A model generated the notes under the pieces. It had not been told where the DNA came from. It searched no databases and worked only from the letters and a program-made list of their open reading frames with translations. A DNA stretch of 64,000 bases from Eubacterium sp. Its GTDB lineage: Bacteria; Bacillota; Clostridia; Lachnospirales; Lachnospiraceae. Shown here piece by piece: positions 26,300-33,793 of the stretch. The stretch covers positions 1 through 64,000 of the forward strand of contig JAETSX010000004.1 in assembly GCA_021769425.1 (NCBI GenBank). Reading direction: 5' to 3'. The position numbers and the translations under genes are program-made. Each line of letters opens with the position of its first letter. Position 1 is the first letter of the stretch.

Positions 26300-27901
26300 T
26301 TACGGATGTGAGGATACGTTTATCACCCTGGTGGCCACCATATCCCGAAACGCCTCATCATGCTCCACAAATATCATGGCGGGACTGAATTCCCGGATCA
26401 GCTCCTCAATCTGCATCCGGGAATAGACGTCCACAAAGTTCAGCGGTTCATCCCACACATACAGATGCGCCTGCTCACAGAGGCTTCTGGCAAGCAATGC
26501 CTTTTTCTTCTGGCCGCCGGAAAAATCAGCCATGTCTTTCTCAAACTGCACCCGCGCAAAATCCATTTTCCGCAACACCGTCTTAAACAGACTTTCCTCA
26601 ATGCCCGCTTTCTCTGCAAAATCCGACAGACTCCCCTTCAGATGGGACGTGTCCTGGGGCACATAGGAAATCACAAGGCCGGAACCGATGGTTATTGTCC
26701 CGGTATGATTGATTCTGTTCCGGCGACATTGCCAGGCCTGCGTCCCACCGGAGCAGACAGCCATTGATCCGGCAGGACTTTCGCTGCTTTGCAGATGCTG
26801 CCGGCCCTGCATGTCTTTGCCATAGCTTTCCTCCATCAATATTTTCAGCAAGCTGCTCTTGCCGCTGCCGTTTCCTCCCTCTAAGGCAATCCGCTCTCCC
26901 CTTCGCACCTCAAAGGATAAGGGCCCGCAAATTTCCTTTTCCCCATAGCGCACCGCAACTTCCAAAAAAGATGCCAGTCTGTCTGTATGATATGTCATGG
27001 GTGAAAGTTTCAGGCTCTCCGCCGTCTCCATGTTTTTCAAAAGACCGGATTTCTCCTCTATGGCCTGATGCTGTCTGGCTTCGATAACCTTAGCCCGCTT
27101 CATCATCTTTGCCGATTTATGGCCGATAAATCCCCGGTCGGGCCTTAAGCCGGAATTCCTGGTCCCCTTTTTGGTTTTTTCCACCTGATCGGACCATCCG
27201 CCGGTACGTTTTGCGGATTTCTCCAGGCGGCGGACATCTTTTTGCAGACGCTCCTTTTTCAGCCGTTCAAATTCCTGCTGACGGTTGAAATTCTCCATCC
27301 AGGAAGAGAAATTTCCGCTCTGCACTTCAATGTCCGCCCGGTTCAAAGAAAGAATATGGTCCACGCAGCCGTCTAAGAAACGTCTGTCATGGGAAACCAG
27401 GATAAATCCTTTTTTCTTTTTCAGATATGCCGCTGCCATCTGCCTGCCCTCCATATCCAGATGATTGGTGGGTTCGTCAATCAGCAGGAAATTCCCCTCT
27501 CTTAAAAAACACGCGGCCAGCTGCGCCTTGGTCTGCTCGCCCTTGGACAATGTTTGATAAGGCCTCCACAGAACATCCTCCGGCACGGAAAGATAAGATA
27601 ATTCCCGCACCAATTCCCATTCCTGGGCCTCGGGGCAGATTTCCTGCAGAATCTCCCCAGTCCAGCGGCTTTCGTCTTCCACCTCCCTGGGAAAATAATC
27701 GAACTGCACAGAACTTGCGATTGTTCCGCTGTATTCATATTTTCCCTGTAATAAATTTAAAAATGTTGTTTTCCCTCTTCCGTTTCTTCCCACAAACCCC
27801 AGTTTCCAGTCTGTGTCAATCTGGAAGCTGACATGCTCAAAGATATTGTCATAGCTTCCGGGATAAGAAAATGTGAGGTTTTCTATTTGAATCAATGACA
27901 T
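26300..27901 (-). CDS. Lsa-type ABC-F ribosomal protection protein
   Basis: A 533-residue cytosolic protein with two ATPase domains and no membrane segment. Walker A motifs are GRNGRGKTTF and GGNGSGKSSL, signature motifs are LSKGEQTKA and FSGGQKKKA, and Walker B motifs are FLLIDEPTNHLD and LYVWDEPLNFVD. The inter-domain linker is basic and helical, as in antibiotic-displacing ABC-F proteins. The start and motif pattern resemble the Lsa group, which protects ribosomes against lincosamides, streptogramin A and pleuromutilins. That activity is inferred. A segment of roughly 30 residues rich in Ser, Gly and Arg (after ILMEESYGKDMQ) looks inserted just after the second Walker A. ATG at 27901 has AAGGAG upstream. 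The leader contains a complete attenuator. Confidence 0.9.
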   Translation of the reverse strand: MSLIQIENLTFSYPGSYDNIFEHVSFQIDTDWKLGFVGRNGRGKTTFLNLLQGKYEYSGTIASSVQFDYFPREVEDESRWTGEILQEICPEAQEWELVRELSYLSVPEDVLWRPYQTLSKGEQTKAQLAACFLREGNFLLIDEPTNHLDMEGRQMAAAYLKKKKGFILVSHDRRFLDGCVDHILSLNRADIEVQSGNFSSWMENFNRQQEFERLKKERLQKDVRRLEKSAKRTGGWSDQVEKTKKGTRNSGLRPDRGFIGHKSAKMMKRAKVIEARQHQAIEEKSGLLKNMETAESLKLSPMTYHTDRLASFLEVAVRYGEKEICGPLSFEVRRGERIALEGGNGSGKSSLLKILMEESYGKDMQGRQHLQSSESPAGSMAVCSGGTQAWQCRRNRINHTGTITIGSGLVISYVPQDTSHLKGSLSDFAEKAGIEESLFKTVLRKMDFARVQFEKDMADFSGGQKKKALLARSLCEQAHLYVWDEPLNFVDVYSRMQIEELIREFSPAMIFVEHDEAFRDMVATRVINVSSHP

Positions 27902-28011
27902 AATTTCTGTTCTCCTTTCCCCGCCCCACGGCGCTTTGCGAAGAATATTCCTCCGGTCAGCGCTGCTGACTTGATTTTTTCGGGCTGAGATCCCTATAAA
28001 TGACAAAAAGT

Positions 28012-28119
28012 AAAAAGCCGCAGGAAAGTCAATTCCTGCGGCTCAATATACGTAAAGATACCGTCACTTAAAGCAACGGCATCACGATATAGAGTTAGAG
28101 AGACTTATCACTTTCCTGC
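28012..28119 (-). terminator. Attenuator of the ABC-F gene: terminator and competing anti-terminator
   Basis: GCCGCAGGAA (28017-28026) and its perfect 10-bp partner (28033-28042) form a stem with a 6-nt loop, followed in the minus-strand RNA by UUUUUACUUUUUG, a strong intrinsic terminator about 110 nt before the ABC-F ATG. Upstream in the RNA, 28110-28119 is a perfect 10-bp complement of 28020-28029, which covers part of the terminator's 3' arm and loop. Pairing of the two would prevent terminator folding. Together with the leader peptide at 28177-28200 this is a classic ribosome-mediated attenuation layout. Confidence 0.88.
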
Positions 28120-28176
28120 AACAGGCGCAGCAATCTCACAGCCGTAAGCTGCCAAATTGTAAGCGCATATTCTGTT

Positions 28177-28200
28177 TTATCTGCAAGAAACGTGAAACAT
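28177..28200 (-). CDS. Seven-codon leader peptide (MFHVSCR) of the ABC-F attenuator
   Basis: ATG at 28200 is followed by six codons and TAA at 28177-28179. AAAGGGG lies 7 nt upstream, a good ribosome binding site, and a promoter lies just before that. The peptide ends about 57 nt before the anti-terminator strand. A ribosome stalled here by an antibiotic would be expected to change leader folding and let transcription enter the ABC-F gene. The peptide is short but the layout is well known for ABC-F and other ribosome-targeted resistance genes. Stalling is inferred. Confidence 0.72.
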   Translation of the reverse strand: MFHVSCR

Positions 28201-28231
28201 CTCTCCACCCCTTTCGATTCATTTGTTTTTC

Positions 28232-28260
28232 AGTGTAACACAAAAATTCCTGAAAAGCAA
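28232..28260 (-). promoter_or_regulatory. Promoter of the ABC-F transcript
   Basis: TTGCTT (28255-28260) and TACACT (28232-28237) are spaced by 17 bp on the minus strand. Transcription would start near 28225, about 25 nt before the leader peptide's ATG. Confidence 0.7.
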
Positions 28261-28288
28261 GCAATTAATAAAATATTTCAGATGTTCT

Positions 28289-28335
28289 GTAACAGTTCGT
28301 TACAGCGAGTGCAAGGTTCTGGGCTGAACTCTTAC
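28289..28335. repeat. 47-bp internally deleted copy of the GTAACAGTTCAGCC element
   Basis: GTAACAGTTC (28289-28298) faces GGCTGAACTCTTAC (28322-28335), which differs at one base from the right end of the element at 45226-45366. Only about 23 bp separate the ends. It overlaps the stop codon of the small gene at 28332-28514. Confidence 0.65.
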
Positions 28336-28514
28336 AAATTCTCCAGTTCTGCAAGCTGCTTTACTTCTTCCTCCTTAAGTCCTGCATATTCTGCAACCTT
28401 ATCTAAAGATAACTCTCCGTCCTTCAGCATCCTGAGGGCAGTCTCTTTCTTCGTCTCTTTCCGTCCTGTATTCAAAATCCTTCGTGTCTCCGGATCTCCT
28501 AATGCACCTTTCAT
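28332..28514 (-). CDS. 60-residue protein resembling the C-terminal tail of Rpn/PD-(D/E)XK transposase-type nucleases
   Basis: It reads MKGALGDPETRRILNTGRKE, then a helical part (ALRMLKDGELSLDKVAEYAGLKEEEVKQLAEL) that resembles the C-terminal repeat motif of recombination-promoting nuclease/transposase-like proteins common in Lachnospiraceae. The nuclease core is absent, so this is either a free-standing small protein or what remains of such a gene. AGGAGG and then AAGGTGAG precede the ATG. It follows a 27-codon ORF and a good promoter, so it could be expressed. Its stop codon falls within a degenerate inverted-repeat element (28289-28335), which may have truncated or re-ended it. Confidence 0.6.
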   Translation of the reverse strand: MKGALGDPETRRILNTGRKETKKETALRMLKDGELSLDKVAEYAGLKEEEVKQLAELENL

Positions 28515-28559
28515 GTTCTCACCTTAACCTCCTGAATAATCCCTTCAATTCTTAAATCA

Positions 28560-28643
28560 TCAATCTTTTATCTTATCAAGTTCCGTAAGACTGACTCCCA
28601 AACTTGATAATATTATTTTTAATTCTATATGCCTGTCACGCAT
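28560..28643 (-). CDS. 27-residue ORF upstream of the Rpn-tail-like protein
   Basis: ATG at 28643, product MRDRHIELKIILSSLGVSLT plus seven residues, stop at 28560. ACAGGAT lies upstream. It is the first open frame after the promoter at 28684-28712. It may be a leader peptide or a remnant of the same decayed gene as the next ORF. I do not recognise it. Confidence 0.35.
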   Translation of the reverse strand: MRDRHIELKIILSSLGVSLTELDKIKD

Positions 28644-28683
28644 GGCAAATATCCTGTGACTATCAAACTAAATTTATGTTATT

Positions 28684-28712
28684 ATTGTAACAAATATTTC
28701 CGGGAGTGTAAA
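28684..28712 (-). promoter_or_regulatory. Promoter upstream of the two small ORFs
   Basis: TTTACA (28707-28712) and TACAAT (28684-28689) are spaced by 17 bp on the minus strand, just after the MATE gene's stop codon at 28721. Confidence 0.65.
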
Positions 28713-28720
28713 GTATAATT

Positions 28721-30082
28721 TTACTGCCGCCCGTCATATTCCCTTGTGATATCCTTCAGCCACCGGAAACTCTTATAATGGCGGTACACCACGGGAATCT
28801 TCCAGAACTCATCCAGACACAGGACGAAATACACGGCCATCGGCGGAAGCTTCAGCACAAACGCCGCCATAATTCCCAGAGGAACGCTGACACACCACAT
28901 GTCGATAATATCACAGATCATTCCGAATCTGGAATCTCCGCCTGCCCGGAAAATTCCGGCAATCAAAAGGGTGTTCATAGCCTGCCCCACCACATAATAG
29001 GAACTGATCAGCAGCATAATGTTCAGATATCCTGCAGCCCGATCCGACAGGTGGAAAAAGTAAAACACCAGAGGACGGATCAGCAGCAGAAAAAGTCCGG
29101 TCAACACCCCGATTGCCAATGTCACATAACAGGATCTTCTGGCATCCCGCTTTGCCAGTTCCAGTCTGCCCTCGCCGATTTCAATACCCAGCAGCACCGA
29201 AGCGCCTGCCCCCAGAGCAAAACAGAGAATGGTACAGAGATTGCGCACTGTGGAAGCTACGGAACTTGCCGCCACCACATCTGCATTCAGCCGCCCCATA
29301 ATGGCGGAATACATGGAAAACGCCACAGTCCAGGCACAGTCATTGATCAATGCAGGAACCGCATATTTCACAAAATCCTGAAACAGCAGCCGATGGCTTC
29401 CAAACATCACTTTCAGGTCCATCCGAAATACTTTTCCCCGGAGGGCGTCTGCAAAGCACAATAGCAGTTCCACTACCCGGGCCGTCACCGTTCCTATCGC
29501 CACTCCCAGAACTCCCAGCTTCGGCGCGCCGCCAATTCCAAAAATAAAGACGGCATTCAGCACAATATTCATAAGCAGGGCGGTTGTACTGATCACCGTA
29601 CTTAACTGCGCCCGTTCCATACTCCGCAGAGCGCAGAGATACACCTGGGAAAAACTCATGCACACATAGGAAACGCCGATGATCCTCAGGTATCCGGCTC
29701 CAATGGAAATCAACGTCTCATCATTGGTATAGATCCGCATCAGCGCACCCGGCGCCGCCACTGCGCCTACGGCAAGGATCACAGTAATCACGGCTGCAAT
29801 CTTCATGGCTATTCCCATAACCGCCTGAATGGAATTCGTATCCTTCTTCCCCCAGTACTGGGAAGCCAGCATGGTAACGCCGGAGGAAATGCCGAAAAAC
29901 ACTCCTGACAGCAAAAACTGGAACTGGTTCGCCAAAGACACCGCCGACAATTCCGTCTGCCCCACATAACCCAGCATAAACACATCCGCAGAATTCACCG
30001 CGTTGGTGATAAAATTCTGAATGGTAATCGGTATCACCAGGGATGCAAGAGCCCGGTAAAATCTTCTGCTTTCTGTTTTCAT
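28721..30082 (-). CDS. MATE-family multidrug exporter
   Basis: A 453-residue membrane protein with the twelve-helix pattern of MATE transporters, which export drugs or metabolites in exchange for sodium ions or protons. The N-terminal half has LVIPITIQNFITNAVNSADVFMLGYVG, typical of the first two helices, and the halves show the usual internal similarity (helix 7 region PALINDCAWTVAFSMYSAIMGRL). ATG at 30082 is chosen because GGAAAGGAAGGAA precedes it; an upstream in-frame extension crosses the ychF terminator and is unlikely to be coding. The substrate is unknown. Its position next to an ABC-F resistance gene may be coincidence. Confidence 0.93.
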   Translation of the reverse strand: MKTESRRFYRALASLVIPITIQNFITNAVNSADVFMLGYVGQTELSAVSLANQFQFLLSGVFFGISSGVTMLASQYWGKKDTNSIQAVMGIAMKIAAVITVILAVGAVAAPGALMRIYTNDETLISIGAGYLRIIGVSYVCMSFSQVYLCALRSMERAQLSTVISTTALLMNIVLNAVFIFGIGGAPKLGVLGVAIGTVTARVVELLLCFADALRGKVFRMDLKVMFGSHRLLFQDFVKYAVPALINDCAWTVAFSMYSAIMGRLNADVVAASSVASTVRNLCTILCFALGAGASVLLGIEIGEGRLELAKRDARRSCYVTLAIGVLTGLFLLLIRPLVFYFFHLSDRAAGYLNIMLLISSYYVVGQAMNTLLIAGIFRAGGDSRFGMICDIIDMWCVSVPLGIMAAFVLKLPPMAVYFVLCLDEFWKIPVVYRHYKSFRWLKDITREYDGRQ

Positions 30083-30104
30083 GTTCTTCCTTCCTTTCCA
30101 GATC

Positions 30105-30167
30105 AAAAAAACCCCGAAGCTCTCGGAATTATCTGAAATCTCTTCAAAAACTCCGAAAACTTCAGGG
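30105..30167 (-). terminator. Terminator at the end of the murE-ychF operon
   Basis: CCCTGAAG with TCGGA further in pairs with TCCGA and CTTCGGGG (arms about 30152-30167 and 30112-30127), interrupted by a small internal loop and a 24-nt apical loop. A run of seven T follows in the minus-strand RNA. It lies about 35 bp after the ychF stop. Confidence 0.8.
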
Positions 30168-30201
30168 AACTTTCTGCACAGAAACAAGTTCGGGTCCAAA
30201 C

Positions 30202-31299
30202 TCAGACATTAAACCGGAACAGGATTACATCTCCGTCCTTCACCACGTATTCCTTCCCCTCCAGTCCTACCAGACCGTTCTCCTTTGCAGCCGAAAGAGA
30301 GCCGCAGTCCAGCAGATCCTGGAAATTCACCACCTCTGCGCGGATAAATCCACGTTCAAAATCCGAATGGATTTTTCCTGCCGCCTGGGGCGCTTTCGTG
30401 CCCTTTTTGATGGTCCATGCCCGTGTTTCGTCTTCCCCTGAAGTCAGATAGCTGATCAGCCCCAGCAGGCTGTAGCTTGCCTTAATTAATTTTTCCAAAC
30501 CGGACTCCTTTAAGCCCAGCTCTTCCAGAAACATTGCCTTTTCTTCCTCATCCAGTTCTGCAATCTCCTGCTCAATCTGGGCGCAGATCACAAAAACCTC
30601 GCAGCTCTCTTTCTCTGCATTGGCCCGTACTTCCTGCACAAAGGAATTTCCCGCTCCGTCGTCCGCCAAATCGTCTTCTTTCACATTTGCCGCATAAATC
30701 ACAGGCTTTGCCGTCAGAAGATTATATCCGGAAAACCAAAGTTCCTCGTCCTCATCTTCCAGCTCAAAGGTCTTTGCCAGCTTTCCATCTTCCAGATGGG
30801 CTTTTACCCGCTCCAAAAGATTTAATTCTTTGGCCAGGGCCTTGTCCATTCTGGCTCCCTTGCTGGTTTTGGCAATTCTCCGTTCCAGAATCTCAATATC
30901 GGAAAAAATCAATTCCAGATTAATGGTTTCTATATCCCGCACCGGATTGATGCTTCCGTCCACATGGACAATATTGCTGTCCTCAAAGCAGCGCACCACA
31001 TGGACAATGGCGTCCACTTCACGGATATTGGACAGAAACTGGTTGCCCAATCCCTCTCCTTTGCTGGCTCCCTTTACCAGGCCGGCAATATCCACAAATT
31101 CAATGACTGCCGGGGTCACCTTTTTAGACTGGTACAAATCCCCCAGCTTCTTTAACCGTTCATCCGGCACTGCCACGACGCCCACATTGGGGTCTATGGT
31201 ACAGAAGGGGTAATTGGCCGACTCTGCCCCTGCCTTTGTCAGTGAATTAAATAATGTACTTTTTCCCACATTGGGCAAACCTACGATTCCCAGTTTCAT
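30202..31299 (-). CDS. ychF: Redox-regulated ATPase YchF (Obg-family)
   Basis: A 365-residue Obg-family P-loop protein, the universally conserved YchF/OLA1 type that prefers ATP over GTP. The P-loop is GLPNVGKSTLFNSL; switch regions NYPFCTIDPNVGVV and DIAGLVKGASKGEGLGNQFL follow. The usual G4 NKxD is replaced, as in all YchF proteins. A coiled-coil domain (about 130-200) and a C-terminal TGS domain (ending EYVKDGDVILFRFNV) complete the usual architecture and length. It binds ribosomes and has been linked to stress responses. It is the last gene of the long operon and is followed by a terminator at 30105-30167. Confidence 0.96.
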   Translation of the reverse strand: MKLGIVGLPNVGKSTLFNSLTKAGAESANYPFCTIDPNVGVVAVPDERLKKLGDLYQSKKVTPAVIEFVDIAGLVKGASKGEGLGNQFLSNIREVDAIVHVVRCFEDSNIVHVDGSINPVRDIETINLELIFSDIEILERRIAKTSKGARMDKALAKELNLLERVKAHLEDGKLAKTFELEDEDEELWFSGYNLLTAKPVIYAANVKEDDLADDGAGNSFVQEVRANAEKESCEVFVICAQIEQEIAELDEEEKAMFLEELGLKESGLEKLIKASYSLLGLISYLTSGEDETRAWTIKKGTKAPQAAGKIHSDFERGFIRAEVVNFQDLLDCGSLSAAKENGLVGLEGKEYVVKDGDVILFRFNV

Positions 31300-31408
31300 T
31301 TTATCTTAATCTCCTTTGGCTTTTCTTATATTTTTAGAATTTTCGCCTCTCATAGCTTTGGTTCATTTTAAACCTTTGGTTTATTCCCACACCCTGTTTC
31401 GCCCGAAG

Positions 31409-32062
31409 TCAATCCTTAGATTCTATCACCAGAAGCGTCCCTTCCTGAAAAGCAATTTCAGCCTGTTCCTCTGCAATCTCATTGCTGACTCCAAGGGAAT
31501 GATAACATTTCAGTGTAAAATCCTCCACCTGGTATTTAAAGCCCTTCAGGGTCAGCCCTGTCACCTGGGGCGTAAAGGGAATCAAAGACACATAATCCCC
31601 GTACTGCTCCTCTCTGCGGAGCGCAAACCCCTGGTTCACCATGCGGATTCGGTTGTTGGCATCTGCAATGACCGCTTCCACTCCATGTTCCATGGCCATG
31701 CCAAGAAGATGGATATTTCCCAGCGCATGATCCATTCTGGAACCGGTAGCGCCAAGAATATGTATCTTTTTGCATCCCTGGTCAATAGCAGTGCGAACTG
31801 CAATTTCCGTGTCTGTTTCATCTTTTTCCGGCTGAAACTGCAAAATCTTCGGCCTGCCTTTCTCCATTTCCGTAAACTTCCGCAAAACCTTTGGATTTAC
31901 AGAATCAAAATCTCCCACAATAAAATCCGGCGCCATGACTTTCCGGTAGAAAAATCCCATTCCCGCATCTACGGCAATCGTAATGTCAAAGTGATGCTCT
32001 TTTACATAGGAAGCCGCAAATACGTCCTCCAGACGTCCGCCGCTGATAATCAACCCTTCCAT
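31409..32062 (-). CDS. Thiamine pyrophosphokinase
   Basis: A 217-residue enzyme that makes thiamine diphosphate from thiamine and ATP. Family motifs are VGDFDSVNP (catalytic aspartates), EKDETDTEIAV and GATGSRMDHALGNIHLL. The C-terminal half forms the beta-sandwich that binds thiamine across the dimer. In Firmicutes this gene regularly lies after rsgA and rpe, as here. ATG at 32062 has GGAGGAAAAAT before it. The gap to ychF is about 110 bp, longer than elsewhere in the operon, and I see no terminator in it. Confidence 0.94.
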   Translation of the reverse strand: MEGLIISGGRLEDVFAASYVKEHHFDITIAVDAGMGFFYRKVMAPDFIVGDFDSVNPKVLRKFTEMEKGRPKILQFQPEKDETDTEIAVRTAIDQGCKKIHILGATGSRMDHALGNIHLLGMAMEHGVEAVIADANNRIRMVNQGFALRREEQYGDYVSLIPFTPQVTGLTLKGFKYQVEDFTLKCYHSLGVSNEIAEEQAEIAFQEGTLLVIESKD

Positions 32063-32113
32063 ATTTTTCCTCCGTCCTAAAAAAATGCGCCATGTTATCC
32101 CTGCTTTCCGAAA

Positions 32114-32764
32114 CTATTTCATCAATTCCCGGAATTTTCTCACATTTTCCGAAATATTCCCCTGAAAAACTGCGCTGCCTGACACAATCACATTGGCTCC
32201 GGCCTGCATAATCTCTTCCACATTGGACAATGTCACCCCGCCGTCCACTTCAATGTCTGTCTTGAGCCCTTTTTCTTCTATGATTTGCCTTAATCTGCGA
32301 ATTTTAGGAAGGGAATAGGGAATAAACTTCTGCCCGCCGAATCCTGGATTCACCGACATAAGAAGCGCCATATCCAGTTTGGGCAGAATATATTCCAGCG
32401 CGTTCAGGCTGGTTGCCGGATTCAATGCCACCGCCGGACGGATTCCTTTTTCCCGGATGGCCTCCACTGTCCGATCCAGATGCATGCACGCTTCCGCATG
32501 AACCGTAATAATGTCTGCCCCGCAGTCTGCAAACTCCTGTATATAACGAATAGGCTCCTCCACCATCAGATGCACATCAAAAACCCGGCAGGTACAGGGG
32601 CGGATGGACCGTATCAGCGGCATGCCAAAAGAAATACTGGGCACAAAAGCTCCGTCCATCACATCAATATGCACATATTCTGCTCCAGCTTCGTCAATTT
32701 CCCGAAGCTGTTCTCCCAACTTTGAAAAATCTGCCGATAAAATGGACGGTGATAAATAATTCAT
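32114..32764 (-). CDS. rpe: Ribulose-phosphate 3-epimerase
   Basis: A 216-residue TIM-barrel enzyme of the pentose phosphate pathway that interconverts ribulose-5-phosphate and xylulose-5-phosphate. Motifs present are SPSILSADFSKLGEQ, HIDVMDGAFVPSISFG (catalytic Asp and metal-binding His), DVHLMVEEP, VNPGFGGQKF and EVDGGVTLSN. The start codon overlaps the end of rsgA by 4 bp, so the two are probably translationally coupled. Confidence 0.97.
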   Translation of the reverse strand: MNYLSPSILSADFSKLGEQLREIDEAGAEYVHIDVMDGAFVPSISFGMPLIRSIRPCTCRVFDVHLMVEEPIRYIQEFADCGADIITVHAEACMHLDRTVEAIREKGIRPAVALNPATSLNALEYILPKLDMALLMSVNPGFGGQKFIPYSLPKIRRLRQIIEEKGLKTDIEVDGGVTLSNVEEIMQAGANVIVSGSAVFQGNISENVRKFRELMK

Positions 32765-33645
32765 AGCTTTCTCCTCCTGATATTTTTTAATTCTTCATAT
32801 AATATTATATAATTTTCATACCGGACAGGGCTGATCGCACCCTCTTCCAACGCCTGCTTCACGCCGCAGTCCGGTTCATGAATATGGCTGCATCCCTGAA
32901 ACCGGCAATAGGGTTCATATTTCCTGAATTCCCGAAAATACAACGGCAGATCCTGCTGTTCCATCCCTGTCAGGTAGATGGAACTGAAGCCGGGCGTATC
33001 CATAATATAAGTCTGCTCCTGAATGCGGATAAGCTGGGAATGACGGGTGGTGTGCTTTCCCCGTTCAATTTTCCCACTGATATCCCCGGTTTCCATCTGC
33101 GCCTTAGGCTGCAGCAAATTGATAATGGAGGACTTGCCCACCCCGGAGGGACCTGCCACCGTGGTAGTTTTTTGGTCCAATACCTGCAAAAGTTCCCCGA
33201 TTCCCTGTTCTTTTTTTGCGCTGACAAAGAGAATTTCATAACCGCATCCTCCGTAGATTCCCTCGAGTCTCAGAAGATCTTCGTTTTCTGCAAGATCCTG
33301 CTTGTTAAAACAGATTACGGTCTTTACCTGCCGCTGTTCCATCATAACCAAAAAGCGATCCAGCAGGTTGAAATTTGGCTTTGGCTTGTCCGCTGCAAAG
33401 ATTATAAGAGCCTGATCCACATTTGCCACTGCAGGGCGGATTAACTCATTGTTCCGTTTCAATATCCTGACAATATTGCCGGTCTTTTCTTCTAGGCTGA
33501 TGGGTTCCATCTCCACATTGTCTCCCACCAGAGGTTTTATTTTCTCTTTTCTGAAAATTCCTTTTGCCTTACATTCGAAGATTCCGGCTTCCTCTGTATA
33601 CACATAGTAGAAGCCGGCAATCCCTTTCACTATCTTTCCCTGCAT
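32761..33645 (-). CDS. rsgA: Ribosome small-subunit-dependent GTPase A
   Basis: A 294-residue circularly permuted GTPase that helps mature the 30S subunit. The order of motifs is diagnostic: N-terminal OB-fold, then NKQDLAEN (G4), then VAGPSGVGKSSIINLL (P-loop), then DTPGFSS (G3). The C-terminal zinc finger has the Cys and His residues in YCRFQGCSHIHEPDCGV. It lies between pknB and rpe, the standard Firmicutes order. About 150 bp containing an inverted-repeat element (33662-33753) separates it from pknB. Confidence 0.96.
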   Translation of the reverse strand: MQGKIVKGIAGFYYVYTEEAGIFECKAKGIFRKEKIKPLVGDNVEMEPISLEEKTGNIVRILKRNNELIRPAVANVDQALIIFAADKPKPNFNLLDRFLVMMEQRQVKTVICFNKQDLAENEDLLRLEGIYGGCGYEILFVSAKKEQGIGELLQVLDQKTTTVAGPSGVGKSSIINLLQPKAQMETGDISGKIERGKHTTRHSQLIRIQEQTYIMDTPGFSSIYLTGMEQQDLPLYFREFRKYEPYCRFQGCSHIHEPDCGVKQALEEGAISPVRYENYIILYEELKNIRRRKL

Positions 33646-33661
33646 CTTTCACTTCCCATGT

Positions 33662-33753
33662 TATACTCACGAGCATACTTATTTGCCAAATCATTTGCTT
33701 TTTCCTCAAAGCTGTGAAAGATCTGTCGGCAAATGATTTTACTCACGAGTATA
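33662..33753. repeat. Inverted-repeat element between pknB and rsgA
   Basis: AAATCATTTGC (33688-33698) and its perfect 11-bp inverse (33729-33739) lie inside a second pair, TATACTC (33662-33668) and GAGTATA (33747-33753). The words ACTCACGAG also occur directly repeated near both ends. There is no T-run, so this is not a standard terminator. It may be a small palindromic insertion or a processing site inside the operon. Confidence 0.7.
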
Positions 33754-33793
33754 TATTCTGATAAAAGCAATCAAACTGCCATTGCCTTTTCCA

